This document shows, piece after piece, positions 23,393 through 33,238 of a DNA stretch of 64,000 nt. Each line of letters starts with the position of its first letter. Position 1 is the first letter of the stretch. The stretch is from Candidatus Woesearchaeota archaeon. Its GTDB lineage: Archaea; Nanobdellota; Nanobdellia; Woesearchaeales; JAFGLG01. The notes under the pieces are model-generated. The model saw nothing but the letters and a program-made list of their open reading frames with translations, had not been told where the DNA came from and made no database searches. The stretch is from the NCBI GenBank assembly GCA_016928155.1, contig JAFGLG010000007.1, positions 184,973 to 248,972 of the forward strand, given 5' to 3'. A program made the translations under genes and the position numbers.

Positions 23393-25954
23393 ATGGCAGA
23401 GCTGAAAAGGACCCTCAGTTTCAGGGTCATACTCTTTGTAAGCATAGCTTCGATCATCGGCACAGGTGTATTCTTCCTGCCGGCAATGGGTCTCAAATAT
23501 TCCGGCCCCATGTCAATAATAGCGTGGGTAATCCTCATAGCAGTCTCGATATACATATCGATGATGTTCTCAGAATTGAGCTCGATGTTCCCCAAGGCAG
23601 GAGCGACATACGAGTATACCAAGCAGGCATTCGGCAGATTCTCCTCATTCCTCGTCGGCTGGATAATGTTCATAACCTCCTCTGTGACCATAGCCATCCT
23701 TGCAGTCGGAGCGATACAATACCTCATGCCATACGGATCGAACCTGATAAAGATGATCATCTGCCTGTTCTTCCTTTTCGCATTCAACTATGTCTGCTAC
23801 AAAGGGATGCAGACCAGCGCAATGATGATGGTCGCATTCTCGATAATCACCCTGGGAGTGCTCGGGATCGTCATACTCCCCGGATTATTCAAGGCAGATA
23901 TCAGCGCTTTCACGCCTTTCTGGGTATTCCCGACATCATCAATCTTCCTCACGCTCTTCTTCATCCTCGAGACATTCTTCGGCTGGGATTCAGCAAGCCA
24001 GCTCGCAGAAGAGGTGAAAGATGCCGAGAAAGTGATGCCAAAAGCCCTCATCTACGGCACCTTCATCACAGGAATCTTAGTGCTGGCCCTTGTAGTCGTG
24101 ATGATAACAAGCGGGCACTGGCAGGATATAGCAGAATCAGGCGCACCCCTGTCATACCTTGCATCAAGACATCTCGGCCAGTTGGGACATTATATCATAA
24201 CAATGGGGACGTACCTCTCCCTGCTGGGGACCCTGGCAATAATGGTCATCACATCACCCCGTCTTGTCTATGCACTGACACGGGACAGGCTTTTCCTGCC
24301 GAAGTTCAGGAAGATCCATCCAGTCTATCACACACCCCATTATGCCATACTCTTCCAGGCCATAGTGAGCTGCTTCTTCATAATACTGGCTTTCGGGTCA
24401 TATGACCTGCTGCTGAACCTCATGATCCCCCTTGATCTGTTCACCTACTGCTTCCTGTTCCTCAGCCTATTCATGCTGAGATTCAAGATGCCAAATGCAA
24501 ACAGGCCCTACAAGGCCCCTTTCGGAAAGATGATGTCCCTGCTGCTTGTCGGATTCAATATAGCACTGGTGGTCGTGTGGCTGCTTCTCGAGCAGAATGC
24601 ACCCGGGATAATGAAGCTCCTGGGCTCGATAGTCTTCATAGGATTCCCGATATATTTCCTCCTTGAGATGTACTACAACCCCAAGACAATAAGAAATGTG
24701 AACAATTACCTTGCTGAATACACCCTCTGGACAGAGAGGATATATTTCCCGATAGGAGTGAGGAAAGAGATAATAAAGATACTTGGAGAGCTGAAGAACA
24801 AGGTCATCCTCGAATTCGGATGCTCTGTCGGGACTCTCACCCAGCACCTTGCTGAAGAGGTGGGCAAGAAGGGCAGGGTGTATGCTACAGACCTCAGCGA
24901 GAACCACCTCCTGCTTGCCCAGAACAGGATGAACAAGCGGGGGCACAGCCATGTCCATCTTATGCATGACGAGAAGCATGACCACAGGATACACCCCAAA
25001 GTGCCCCATGTGGATGCAGTCGTCTCCATGGGCGTGATAGGGTACATACAGGATGTCAAGAATGTGCTGAAGGACATGAATGAAAGGATGGAAGTGGGAA
25101 GCAGCTACTGCATAGTCGATTATGACAAGTATTTCCATCTCATCCCGAACATCGAATGGCTCTCAAATGACACAGAGATAATAAGGCTCTTCCACAATTC
25201 AGGGTTCACATGCCATGTCGAGAGGAAAACAGGCATATTCTGGCAGTACATATACATATATGGGAAGAAGTTCAAGAACATAAGCGAAGTGAAAGCCGAG
25301 AAGGAGCTGAAGGTCTATAACTATGTATATGAGATAAACCAGGGCATATTCAACCAGGGGAAGATCTTCGTCGACAGGAAGCACATGGATATCGGGGACG
25401 GCCTGGACTATGTGAGCGCGCAGTTCAGGATGAAGAGCAGGGCGATAAAGAACTACTTCTTGGAGAGCTATATAAACTCCAGGACACTCATGCCTGAGCA
25501 GTTCAGGGTCACGCTCTACAAAGGGAGGGAGGCAGCTCTCGACAATGAGGTCATGTTCAGGAAAAACAAGGTTTTCACCATGGGCAAGGGTGACCAAGAG
25601 CCCCAGGAGATGGAGGTGCCGAAAGACGTGCATGATGTGTTCTCCGCAATCCTCAAGATAAAGAGAGAGAGGCTGGAAACAGGCAAGAGATTCGCCATCA
25701 ATGTCTTCCTTAACAATGATGTCTCTGACTTCACATTCACTGTACGGAAGAAGGCATTCACTGTATTCGAGGACATAGCCATGGACGCCTATGTGCTTGA
25801 TGTCGATTTCAAGCGGGACCTGCTGCCTGATGTCAGGAGGATGGAGCTGTTCATCGGCGATACGCCTGGCAATGACATAATGATGGCGAAGCTGAGGCTG
25901 AAGAACCACATGTGGCCGGTCAAGGTGATTGTGCAGGGAGAAACAGGATTATGA
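23393..25954 (+). CDS. Fusion: APC amino-acid permease, SAM methyltransferase, C-terminal domain
   Basis: 853 aa in one uninterrupted frame. Residues 1-430 form an APC-superfamily permease (ASIIGTGVFFLPA first helix, about 12 membrane segments). Residues about 445-620 form a class I SAM methyltransferase (VILEFGCSVGTLTQHLAEEV, then YATDLSENHLLLAQ). Residues about 640-853 form a soluble domain rich in beta patterns that I do not recognise with confidence, possibly DUF3108-like. ACTATTTAAATATC lies about 30 nt before the ATG. No internal stop, ribosome-binding site or frameshift is seen at the joins. Confidence 0.82.
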   Translation: MAELKRTLSFRVILFVSIASIIGTGVFFLPAMGLKYSGPMSIIAWVILIAVSIYISMMFSELSSMFPKAGATYEYTKQAFGRFSSFLVGWIMFITSSVTIAILAVGAIQYLMPYGSNLIKMIICLFFLFAFNYVCYKGMQTSAMMMVAFSIITLGVLGIVILPGLFKADISAFTPFWVFPTSSIFLTLFFILETFFGWDSASQLAEEVKDAEKVMPKALIYGTFITGILVLALVVVMITSGHWQDIAESGAPLSYLASRHLGQLGHYIITMGTYLSLLGTLAIMVITSPRLVYALTRDRLFLPKFRKIHPVYHTPHYAILFQAIVSCFFIILAFGSYDLLLNLMIPLDLFTYCFLFLSLFMLRFKMPNANRPYKAPFGKMMSLLLVGFNIALVVVWLLLEQNAPGIMKLLGSIVFIGFPIYFLLEMYYNPKTIRNVNNYLAEYTLWTERIYFPIGVRKEIIKILGELKNKVILEFGCSVGTLTQHLAEEVGKKGRVYATDLSENHLLLAQNRMNKRGHSHVHLMHDEKHDHRIHPKVPHVDAVVSMGVIGYIQDVKNVLKDMNERMEVGSSYCIVDYDKYFHLIPNIEWLSNDTEIIRLFHNSGFTCHVERKTGIFWQYIYIYGKKFKNISEVKAEKELKVYNYVYEINQGIFNQGKIFVDRKHMDIGDGLDYVSAQFRMKSRAIKNYFLESYINSRTLMPEQFRVTLYKGREAALDNEVMFRKNKVFTMGKGDQEPQEMEVPKDVHDVFSAILKIKRERLETGKRFAINVFLNNDVSDFTFTVRKKAFTVFEDIAMDAYVLDVDFKRDLLPDVRRMELFIGDTPGNDIMMAKLRLKNHMWPVKVIVQGETGL

Positions 25955-26030
25955 TAAAATAGTATCATGATAGAATAGTATTGTGATAAAATAGTATCAT
26001 GATTAAAAAGGATTATGATTAAAAGGTATA
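25951..26030. repeat. Five 16-bp tandem repeats over the fusion gene stop
   Basis: Units ATGATAAAATAGTATC, ATGATAGAATAGTATT, GTGATAAAATAGTATC, ATGATTAAAAAGGATT, ATGATTAAAAGGTATA. The first unit contains the stop codon of the fusion gene. A second short repeat (gacaataaaataagaaaa twice) follows at about 26040-26080. Confidence 0.8.
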
Positions 26031-26102
26031 ATAAATACAATAAGACAATAAAATAAGAAAAAGACAATAAAATAAGAAAATAATAAGCTATCCCGCGAAC
26101 CC

Positions 26103-26588
26103 TTACTTAAGCCTGGCCTCAATCATGCAGACCTGCTTGGAATTGTCCCCTGTGAACAATGTCAGAGCACTTCTTCGGGTCATCCTCCATTCACCATCAC
26201 CGCAGTCAATGAAATACCTGTAGTTCTGCGATATCTCAGCAGGGTTCCAGTGGAGCGTGAACATCTGGTTCGGCTCCCCGCTCTTGAACACGAGCTTCCA
26301 TTCCTTGACAGGCTTTGTGAAAGTCGGATATTTCTTGAACCACTTGCTGTACTTCTCCCCGTCTTCCTTGAAGAAAAGGCCCACACCACCTTCGAAATAC
26401 TCATCCTTCTGGAAATCAAAACCATCTACAAAACCATTATTCACGCCGAATTCGGCAGTGTATGTCATGCCATCGTGGCTTGCATGAATCTGTATCTCCC
26501 CCCTGTGGTACGGCTTGTACGGGAAAGCGGCTGCAACCAAAGAGACTGTCAAGACCATGCTGAATAGAATCAACACCAGCTTTTTCAT
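26103..26588 (-). CDS. Secreted protein of unknown function
   Basis: 161 aa with a clear signal peptide (MKKLVLILFSMVLTVSLVAA) and no other membrane segment, so it is exported. The mature part resembles the next gene upstream: both have a YTAEFGVNN/NYATFGVSH strand, a W.L/LKY strand (EWKLVF, EFRLKY), a ...LHWNPAEISQNYRYFIDC / LTWNTGELTSNFHYYISC strand and C-terminal C. The open frame extends to 26651, but GGGGGTGC precedes ATG 26588. Function is unknown. Confidence 0.75.
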   Translation of the reverse strand: MKKLVLILFSMVLTVSLVAAAFPYKPYHRGEIQIHASHDGMTYTAEFGVNNGFVDGFDFQKDEYFEGGVGLFFKEDGEKYSKWFKKYPTFTKPVKEWKLVFKSGEPNQMFTLHWNPAEISQNYRYFIDCGDGEWRMTRRSALTLFTGDNSKQVCMIEARLK

Positions 26589-26750
26589 TATAGCACCCCC
26601 AAATTTATTTTGATACTGGAAATCCCAAATCAGAAAAGGATATATAAACATTTGCCTATTGCGCTACATCATTATTTAAATGCCCAAATACCACTAATGT
26701 CGGACAAAAGAATGCCGGAACCGCCTAACAAAAAGTAAAAAAATAAAAAT

Positions 26751-27215
26751 TTATGTCATGCCCATCGTAATCGTGCATGCAAAATCTCCATCTGTGCCTG
26801 AATTTATTATCAGCCAGTTCTTCATCTTCATATTGAAGACCCTGCCGTTGTAATACTCGGGGCAGCTGATATAATAATGGAAATTTGATGTGAGCTCTCC
26901 GGTATTCCATGTCAGCACAGCCTGTGGGCCGGCGCCATTGTACTTCAGCCTGAACTCCTTTGTCTGGTACAGTGTTGTTGGAGCCTTCATTATCCATGTG
27001 TTCCAGTTGCTTCCCAGATCCTTCAGGAAAAGCTTCCCGTTCTTCGGCAGATCAATGCCTGCATCATACCCGTCGGTATAAAGATGCGAGACACCGAATG
27101 TCGCATAGTTAATATTGCCACCTTCATACACACTCAGGGTTGTAGAGCTGTGAAGAGCCAAAGCAACAGAAGCGGCCAGCACAGCACCCAACAACAATGC
27201 AAAAAACTTTTTCAT
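26751..27215 (-). CDS. Secreted protein, paralogue of its neighbour
   Basis: 154 aa with signal peptide MKKFFALLLGAVLAASVALA. It aligns over its length with the 26103-26588 product, including the Trp-rich strand and Cys before the C-terminus, so the two arose by duplication. GAGGTGAT precedes ATG 27215 and CTTAAATA lies about 50 nt upstream. Each has its own promoter region. Nothing indicates a catalytic role. Confidence 0.75.
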   Translation of the reverse strand: MKKFFALLLGAVLAASVALALHSSTTLSVYEGGNINYATFGVSHLYTDGYDAGIDLPKNGKLFLKDLGSNWNTWIMKAPTTLYQTKEFRLKYNGAGPQAVLTWNTGELTSNFHYYISCPEYYNGRVFNMKMKNWLIINSGTDGDFACTITMGMT

Positions 27216-27520
27216 GATATCACCTCTTGAAATTCTCTGCATCAACCCATCTCTGCTGTATTTAAGCTTTTGGGTCATATATCAGAGGATGTCTGCTGGG
27301 TATTTAAGAGCCTGATGACTACTGTGTTTAGACGAATATTGGACAGGGCTGTGTCGTCAAGAGGAAAGACAACAGTCTGATCCCATCCATTTCGCGGCTG
27401 AGGATTGATGGTCGGGACCTATAGGATAAGATGTGTGATGAAAATGCATGACAAGTACTGATTATGCATCTAATATTTGACAGATCTATTTGATATATAG
27501 CAAGAAGATAGCTAATCTGT
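27216..27520. other. Intergenic region without a recognised gene
   Basis: Between the secreted protein gene and rps7. It holds the promoter of the secreted gene (CTTAAATA on the minus strand near 27265) and a second TATTTAAGAG near 27300. The rest, including the downstream side of rps7, shows no convincing ORF, tRNA or hairpin. Confidence 0.5.
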
Positions 27521-28120
27521 TTATCTTGCGCCGTCTGCCTGTCGCTCGACCTCGAGCTTCTTCGAGATGGCGTTGGACTTCGCATCACTGCTGTATGCCC
27601 AGATGATCTCATCAGCGAGGCACTCCTGAATACGCTTCTTTGAGTTGAAAGACTTCTGGAAAGCGCCCTGCGTCATGAGCCTCAAAGCAAGATCTATCCT
27701 CCTCTGCGGAGAGCACTCGACAGCCTTAGGATACCTCGCCCCACCATATTCTATTGTGATTATCTCCTCTCTCTGTGAGGCATTCTCAACAGCACCCACA
27801 AGAACCTCTACCGGATTCTTCTTCAGCCTCTGTTCAATGAGCCTGAAAGAGTCAAGCGCTATCTGGAAAGCCTTGTTGCCCTTCCCTGTCTTTGTCCCGG
27901 AAGTCAGCTTGTGCTTCTTGGACTTGTGGCCCGGGATCATTATCTTGTTGATGAATCTCTCGACGATGGTCAGCTTTGACTTGCGGAACATGGTACCTAT
28001 ATGCCTCCCTGAAGTCTTAGGGACAATCCTCGGCTTGAGAGTGACATATCTCTGGAGGCCCATGTCGCCTACCACTATGCCCTCTGTGCTCCATTTGTTG
28101 AATATCTTTATATCATCCAT
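27521..28120 (-). CDS. rps7: Ribosomal protein uS7
   Basis: 199 aa archaeal S7. Recognised by KLTIVERFINKIMIPGHKSKKH, NPVEVLVGAVENASQREEIITIEYGG and the C-terminal ECLADEIIWAYSSDAKSNAISKK. It binds the 3' domain of 16S rRNA. Last gene of the RNAP-S12-S7 cluster; a TATA-like sequence near 28170 suggests its own promoter. Confidence 0.96.
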   Translation of the reverse strand: MDDIKIFNKWSTEGIVVGDMGLQRYVTLKPRIVPKTSGRHIGTMFRKSKLTIVERFINKIMIPGHKSKKHKLTSGTKTGKGNKAFQIALDSFRLIEQRLKKNPVEVLVGAVENASQREEIITIEYGGARYPKAVECSPQRRIDLALRLMTQGAFQKSFNSKKRIQECLADEIIWAYSSDAKSNAISKKLEVERQADGAR

Positions 28121-28204
28121 CTTATCATCTGCACCACAATAATCTATCCCATAATGATAATCGTCATGATAATAAATATGACCTATCTGATAAATCTGCT
28201 CTCT

Positions 28205-28642
28205 CTATTTCCTTGCCTTCTCTATCCTTCCTTTCAATAATGCATCCAAGCTCTGATCATTGACCTTGATGACACACCATCTGACACCAGGGATATCCCC
28301 TTTAGCCCTGCCCATCTTGCCGCCTATGCATTCGATCATGACCTCGTCGTGCTCATCAATGAGCTTTGTGGCCCCATCGCCTGGACAGAATGCAGTGACC
28401 TGCTTGCCGTTCTTGATCAGCTGGACCCTCACGCACTTCCGCATGGCGGAGTTAGGCTGCTTTGCCTCAAGCTGAATCTTCTCAAGGACAATCCCTTTTG
28501 CCTGGGAGCTGCCTTCCAAAGGATCAGACTTCTCCTTCAGGTTCAATATTCTCCTGACAAAGTACTTGTTGTTCCATTTAAAAGTGCTCCTTCTCTCCCT
28601 GAGCTTCTTTCCAGCATTCATCCCCCTTGATTTCTTTGTCAT
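28205..28642 (-). CDS. rps12: Ribosomal protein uS12
   Basis: 145 aa. The decoding-centre loops are present ([29 protein letters not shown]). The frame is open from 28702, but TATATAAAGG (about 28663-28673) lies 26 nt before ATG 28642, so the leaderless start at 28642 is preferred and gives the standard [15 protein letters not shown]-terminus. Confidence 0.96.
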   Translation of the reverse strand: MTKKSRGMNAGKKLRERRSTFKWNNKYFVRRILNLKEKSDPLEGSSQAKGIVLEKIQLEAKQPNSAMRKCVRVQLIKNGKQVTAFCPGDGATKLIDEHDEVMIECIGGKMGRAKGDIPGVRWCVIKVNDQSLDALLKGRIEKARK

Positions 28643-28725
28643 AGTAATCCAGATTTTTTTGGGTCCTTTATATAGTTTTCCTGTTATTATTATACAATTC
28701 AAGGCTTAAAAAAGGCAGGCCCAGC

Positions 28726-29145
28726 TTATATAACCTTTATCTCCTCAAGTTCAAAAAATCTCTTGACAATTGATTCAGTGTTGCGCAGATTCTGGGCATT
28801 CCTGCCAATAAGCAAGCCCTTTGTATTTGTATCAGCTCCATTGATGGTCAAAATACCACCTTCAAACCTGAAACCAGTTATTTTAAGCGGGAAAACCAGA
28901 TTAGAGATGAATTTGTTCATTTCTGGGTCAAACTCGACAATCCTAATCTTCTTCTTGAGCAAATCCTCAATCTTCTTTATATTGATGCCTTTCTTGCCGA
29001 TGGCCTTGCCTATATTATTAGGCATGACAACAAAGACAACACGCTCAAGCTTATCGATGAAGCAATCCTTGAGCTTAGCACGCGTAAGTGTCTCAAAGAG
29101 CTCCATGTACTTCATGAGGTTCATGTCGTATTTTATCCTGGTCAA
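28726..29145 (-). CDS. nusA: NusA-like KH-domain protein
   Basis: 139 aa, the short archaeal NusA with two KH domains and no S1 domain. VVMPNNIGKAIGKKGINIKKIEDLL holds a GXXG-type KH loop and LLIGRNAQNLRNTE a second. It is encoded 9 nt after L30e in the conserved RNAP-L30e-NusA-S12-S7 order. It is thought to bind nascent RNA and act with RNAP. Confidence 0.93.
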   Translation of the reverse strand: MTRIKYDMNLMKYMELFETLTRAKLKDCFIDKLERVVFVVMPNNIGKAIGKKGINIKKIEDLLKKKIRIVEFDPEMNKFISNLVFPLKITGFRFEGGILTINGADTNTKGLLIGRNAQNLRNTESIVKRFFELEEIKVI

Positions 29146-29154
29146 TTTAGATCC

Positions 29155-29421
29155 CTACTTCAGAACGCCAAGAACAGAAATAGCATGCCTTCTCTTGCAC
29201 ATCGCACCAAGCTCATCATTCGTGGCATCCACCTTCTCAATCCTGAACTCACTTATCCCCTGATACCTCTTGAGCTCTGAAAGAGTCGAATCTGCCGCAT
29301 TGCTTGCTACAAGGACCCTGTCGATCCTGCCAAGCTTGATGCTCTTGATGGTCTTCTCAGTGCCCATGATCGCCTTTCCTGATTCCATCATTTTCAACAA
29401 TTCAGATCCTTTCATTTTCAT
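29155..29421 (-). CDS. rpl30e: Ribosomal protein eL30
   Basis: 88 aa, slightly short but complete L7Ae/L30e fold: GKAIMGTEKTIKSIKLG, VLVASNAADSTLSEL and ATNDELGAMCKRRHAISVLGVLK. A TATA-like AAAATTTAAATC lies 22 to 28 nt before the two candidate starts (29421, 29415), so L30e-NusA may be transcribed separately from rpoA2. Confidence 0.95.
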   Translation of the reverse strand: MKMKGSELLKMMESGKAIMGTEKTIKSIKLGRIDRVLVASNAADSTLSELKRYQGISEFRIEKVDATNDELGAMCKRRHAISVLGVLK

Positions 29422-29482
29422 CCCTGCATAACAATTGATTTAAATTTTTTATCCTGCTGCCGCACCATATATCACTGATACA

Positions 29483-30607
29483 TCACTTGAACTTGGTCAC
29501 AAGCTCAGGAAGGCCTGTACCCAGCGGGATAGGCTGGTTGAGCATAACATTCTCAACAACGCTTGTCAGCTCATCCTTCTCCCCGACAAGAGCAGCATTG
29601 ATTATATGCCTAATAGGCGTCTCGAAAGAGGCCCTTGCCAGCACACTGGACTTGTCCCTCACAACACCATACCTGGTGATGCCCTTGATGCTCCCTGTCA
29701 GGCACATGGTGTCTGCGACAAGCATGATGTGCCTTATGTCCACATTCAGGCCCTGCCCCTCAATGACCTTGTAGACCTCATTGATGACCGACTGCCTTGC
29801 AGCCTCTATACCCAGTATCTTCGCTATCTCAAGCACATCATTGGTGGTGGTCCTCTGCGAATCGACGCAGTCGATGTTCAGGACCTCCTTGAGATTGCTT
29901 CCTGCAGTTATTATCACGAACTCCTTGCCTCTCTTCACAGGGAGGACCTGGCTGATGCCCTTGACACCTTTGATGTGTATCTCCTTGAGCCTCTCCTTTA
30001 TCTTATAGATCTCATTGAGGTTCCCTTCCTTCTCCTTGACCTTTATCCTTATGATATCGCCGTCAAGCTTCACAGAGAACTCCTTGTAGGTCTTGTCAAG
30101 CATCTTGGAGACATCCTGGCTTGAAAGCTCATAATCCCCAAGCTTCCTGATGTTGAGCCTCACCTCAATCTCATTCTCCGCCATGTTGACGATGAACTCA
30201 GAGGTGACCTCTTTCAGTGTGGTCTCCTTGATCATGAGGGCATATTTCTTTATGTTATCGCTTGTGGCATCAGTGAAATAGATCTCCATCATAGGGGTGC
30301 TTATCTTCTTCCTGCCGTCGAGAATCTCGATTATCCTCGGCAGTCCCATGGTGACATTCATCTCTGCGACACCGGCGAAGTGGAATGTGTTCAGTGTCAT
30401 CTGGGTGCCTGGCTCGCCGATGGACTCGGCAGCCACAAGACCGACAGCCTCGCCGGCCTGCACCTTGGACCCATCGTATTCCTTCACTATCCTGTCGCAT
30501 ATCTTCCTCAGCCTGGCTGCAGGTATCTTTTCAGGAACATATTTCCGGATCTCGTCTATGACAGAAAGCGGGAGCTTGTCCTTGTATTCCTCAAGTATCT
30601 TATCCAT
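29483..30607 (-). CDS. rpoA2: RNA polymerase subunit A''
   Basis: 374 aa, the C-terminal part of the largest subunit. [40 protein letters not shown] is the bridge/trigger-loop region, split below here for the clearest part: [21 protein letters not shown] 30607 is one base after the rpoA1 stop; the frame extends to 30634 inside rpoA1, but [11 protein letters not shown] is the usual start. Confidence 0.97.
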   Translation of the reverse strand: MDKILEEYKDKLPLSVIDEIRKYVPEKIPAARLRKICDRIVKEYDGSKVQAGEAVGLVAAESIGEPGTQMTLNTFHFAGVAEMNVTMGLPRIIEILDGRKKISTPMMEIYFTDATSDNIKKYALMIKETTLKEVTSEFIVNMAENEIEVRLNIRKLGDYELSSQDVSKMLDKTYKEFSVKLDGDIIRIKVKEKEGNLNEIYKIKERLKEIHIKGVKGISQVLPVKRGKEFVIITAGSNLKEVLNIDCVDSQRTTTNDVLEIAKILGIEAARQSVINEVYKVIEGQGLNVDIRHIMLVADTMCLTGSIKGITRYGVVRDKSSVLARASFETPIRHIINAALVGEKDELTSVVENVMLNQPIPLGTGLPELVTKFK

Positions 30608-30608
30608 C

Positions 30609-33230
30609 TTAAGCGCCCTCCATCTCCTGCTCAACGATCTTTTTCACATTGATCTTGCCGCCCTCGCTCTTCGATACATCCATGGAATCCTCTCCATACC
30701 TGAACTGGATGATCCTGTTGGAAGCTTCCCTCACAGTATCATCATACTCCACCTTCAGATCCTGCAGGGCATTGGCGAGACGCCTATAAAGATAACCTGA
30801 CTTGGGAGTCCTCAGCGCAGTGTCCATCAGGCTGTCCCTCCCTGTCATTGCCTGGAAGAAAAACTCATGCGGCTTCAGGCCGTCCCTGAAACCCTTCTTG
30901 ATGAAACCATGGGCATCAGGTCCGAGATCATCCTTCCTGAAACTGGGAAGAGTCCTTCCTGTGTAGCCCCTGTTGATCCTGCTGCCCCTGAGAGCCTGCT
31001 GTCCTACACAAGCAGCCATCTGAGCCATGTTAAGCGGGCTCCCTTTTGCACCGGACTCTGACATGACCAGACTCCCGGTATGCTTGGTCGTGTATTCAGA
31101 CACCAGCCTTCCTGTAGTGTTCCTTGCCTTGTTGAGGACCTCAAGTATCTTGAGCTCAAGCGTATCACTGATGCTCTTTCCAGGGAAAGGCTCCAAAGTG
31201 CCGTCATAGAATGACCTGATGAACTCATCGACCTTCCCGAAAGCCTCTTCCCTTGTCTCCTCTATCTTCTGGGCAGCTTCCTTGCTGACATCGCTGTCTG
31301 ATATAGAGCAGGTGAATCCGAGCTCGAATAGCACCTCGATGCCAAGCTTGAATATCTTGCCGATATACTCCACCATCCTGTCCTGGCCATACCTCTTATG
31401 GAGGTTCCTCAGGAGCAATCCCTGGCCTTCGCCGAGATTTGCCTTGTCCATGACCCCCTCAATGAGCTGGCCTTTCCTGATCGTGACATAATAATTGCCC
31501 CTGTCCTTCTTGGAGATCTTGTCCTCCATCCCGGGCTTGAACTTCTTTGTGTATCCTGTATAATTGAAATCATCCGGCAGGATCACAGAAAATATCTCCT
31601 TGCCGCTCACCATCTTCTTGTCAGGCAGCTTTGAGAAGTCATCGACGCCGGCATTCGCAAGCATCCTGACAGCCTTCCATTTAGGGACCTCGAACCAGTC
31701 CTGGGTCAGCAGATAGTTGCCTGATATGGCGTCCTGGGTGCAGCCGATTATGCTCAGGCCGAACCTCGGCGAGATGAGCTGGGTCTGGACCTCCATGAGG
31801 ATCTCAGCCTCTGCACGCGCCTCCTCTGTCTGCGGCACGTGGAGGTTCATCTCATCACCGTCGAAATCAGCATTGTAAGGCGTGCATACAAGAGGATTCA
31901 GCCTGAATGTCTTGTAGGGCAGTATCCTCGCCCTATGGCACATCATGGACATCCTGTGCAGCGAGGGTTGCCTGTTGAATATGCAGACATCCCCATCCAT
32001 GAGATGCCTCTCGACGACAAAACCTGGCTGAAGCTCTTCCAGCAGCTGCTCCTTGGTCTCATCTGTGATCTTCTTCTTCCTGCCGTCCGGCCTCACTATA
32101 TAATTGGATCCCGGATACGCAGCCGGCCCCCTCTCGATAAATCCTTTCAGATACTGCATGTTCCATGTGTTGACCACTTCAGGAACAGTTAGTTTCATGG
32201 CGACAGACTTAGGAATCCCGACCTCATTAAGCTTGATCCTCGGATCAGGCGATATGACTGTCCTTGCAGAGAAATTTGTCCTCTTGCCTGCAAGATTGTG
32301 CCTTATCCTCCCCTCTTTTGACTTGATCCTCTCTGTCAGTCCCTTGAGGGGTTGGCCTGACCTGTGCCTTGCCGGCGGGAGCTGCGGGACATTATTGTCG
32401 AAGAATGTAGTGACATGATATTGCAGCAGATCCCAAAGGTCCTCGATTATGATCTCCGGAGCTCCTGCATTTATGTTCTCGAAAAGCCTCTGGTTGATCC
32501 TGACGATATCACCAAGCTTGTGGGTGAGGTCGTCCTCTGACCTCTCGCCAGATTCAAGAGTGATGGAAGGCCTCATAGTGACAGGAGGGATAGGCAGCAC
32601 TGTAAGCACGACCCATTCAGGCCTCATCATCTGCGGGTTGATGCCGAATACAGGGAGATCCTCATCAGGTATCTTCTCCAGCCTGGACCTTATCTCTATA
32701 GGTGTTATCCTCTTCTCATTCTCGAGGAAGATGGTCGGCTTTTCAAGAGTTATCTTCTGCTGCCTTGCCTTGCAATAAGGGCATTTGTTGATTGTCTTCA
32801 TCGATGCGATGATCTCCTTGATCTTGCTCCTCCTGGCCTCCGGGCCGTATTCCTCGTCTATCTGTTCAAGGGTCTCGGCATTCTTGTCTATCTTGTTCTT
32901 GGGTATAAGTATCCTGCCGCACTCCTTGCATGTGCACCTCAGCAGATTTAGGATTATATCGACGAACTTAATGTGGATCACAGGCCTGGCCAGCTCGATA
33001 TAGCCGAAGTGGCCTATGCATTCCTTGAGCTTAGAACCGCAGGTCTTGCATTTGAGCCCAGGGTCGATGACTCCGAGCCTAATGTCCATCAGGCCTCCGT
33101 CGACCGGATAGCCTTCCTTGTCATAGAGCTCAGGAGTCACTATCTTGGCAGAAGCCATCTTCTTGACCATCTTAGGTGAAAAAATGCCGAAAACAATGCT
33201 TTCGATCTTCTTATGAACATAGTCTTCCAT
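30609..33230 (-). CDS. rpoA1: RNA polymerase subunit A'
   Basis: 873 aa. The catalytic metal motif [15 protein letters not shown] is present, as are the N-terminal zinc site ([16 protein letters not shown]) and a second CTCKECG. It forms the clamp and active centre. Eight nucleotides separate it from rpoB1 and one from rpoA2, so the operon is tightly packed. Confidence 0.98.
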   Translation of the reverse strand: MEDYVHKKIESIVFGIFSPKMVKKMASAKIVTPELYDKEGYPVDGGLMDIRLGVIDPGLKCKTCGSKLKECIGHFGYIELARPVIHIKFVDIILNLLRCTCKECGRILIPKNKIDKNAETLEQIDEEYGPEARRSKIKEIIASMKTINKCPYCKARQQKITLEKPTIFLENEKRITPIEIRSRLEKIPDEDLPVFGINPQMMRPEWVVLTVLPIPPVTMRPSITLESGERSEDDLTHKLGDIVRINQRLFENINAGAPEIIIEDLWDLLQYHVTTFFDNNVPQLPPARHRSGQPLKGLTERIKSKEGRIRHNLAGKRTNFSARTVISPDPRIKLNEVGIPKSVAMKLTVPEVVNTWNMQYLKGFIERGPAAYPGSNYIVRPDGRKKKITDETKEQLLEELQPGFVVERHLMDGDVCIFNRQPSLHRMSMMCHRARILPYKTFRLNPLVCTPYNADFDGDEMNLHVPQTEEARAEAEILMEVQTQLISPRFGLSIIGCTQDAISGNYLLTQDWFEVPKWKAVRMLANAGVDDFSKLPDKKMVSGKEIFSVILPDDFNYTGYTKKFKPGMEDKISKKDRGNYYVTIRKGQLIEGVMDKANLGEGQGLLLRNLHKRYGQDRMVEYIGKIFKLGIEVLFELGFTCSISDSDVSKEAAQKIEETREEAFGKVDEFIRSFYDGTLEPFPGKSISDTLELKILEVLNKARNTTGRLVSEYTTKHTGSLVMSESGAKGSPLNMAQMAACVGQQALRGSRINRGYTGRTLPSFRKDDLGPDAHGFIKKGFRDGLKPHEFFFQAMTGRDSLMDTALRTPKSGYLYRRLANALQDLKVEYDDTVREASNRIIQFRYGEDSMDVSKSEGGKINVKKIVEQEMEGA

Positions 33231-33238
33231 CTGATCAC

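Noticed and set aside
24700-24720. A possible gene break between the permease and methyltransferase parts of the fusion
   Set aside because: No stop codon, ribosome-binding site or frame change is present at the junction.
24467-25138. A 223 aa minus-strand ORF under the fusion gene
   Set aside because: Antisense shadow; the His-rich composition follows from the sense-strand codons.
27328-27612. A 94 aa minus-strand ORF at the rps7 3' end
   Set aside because: Overlaps rps7 in another frame and lacks any start signal.
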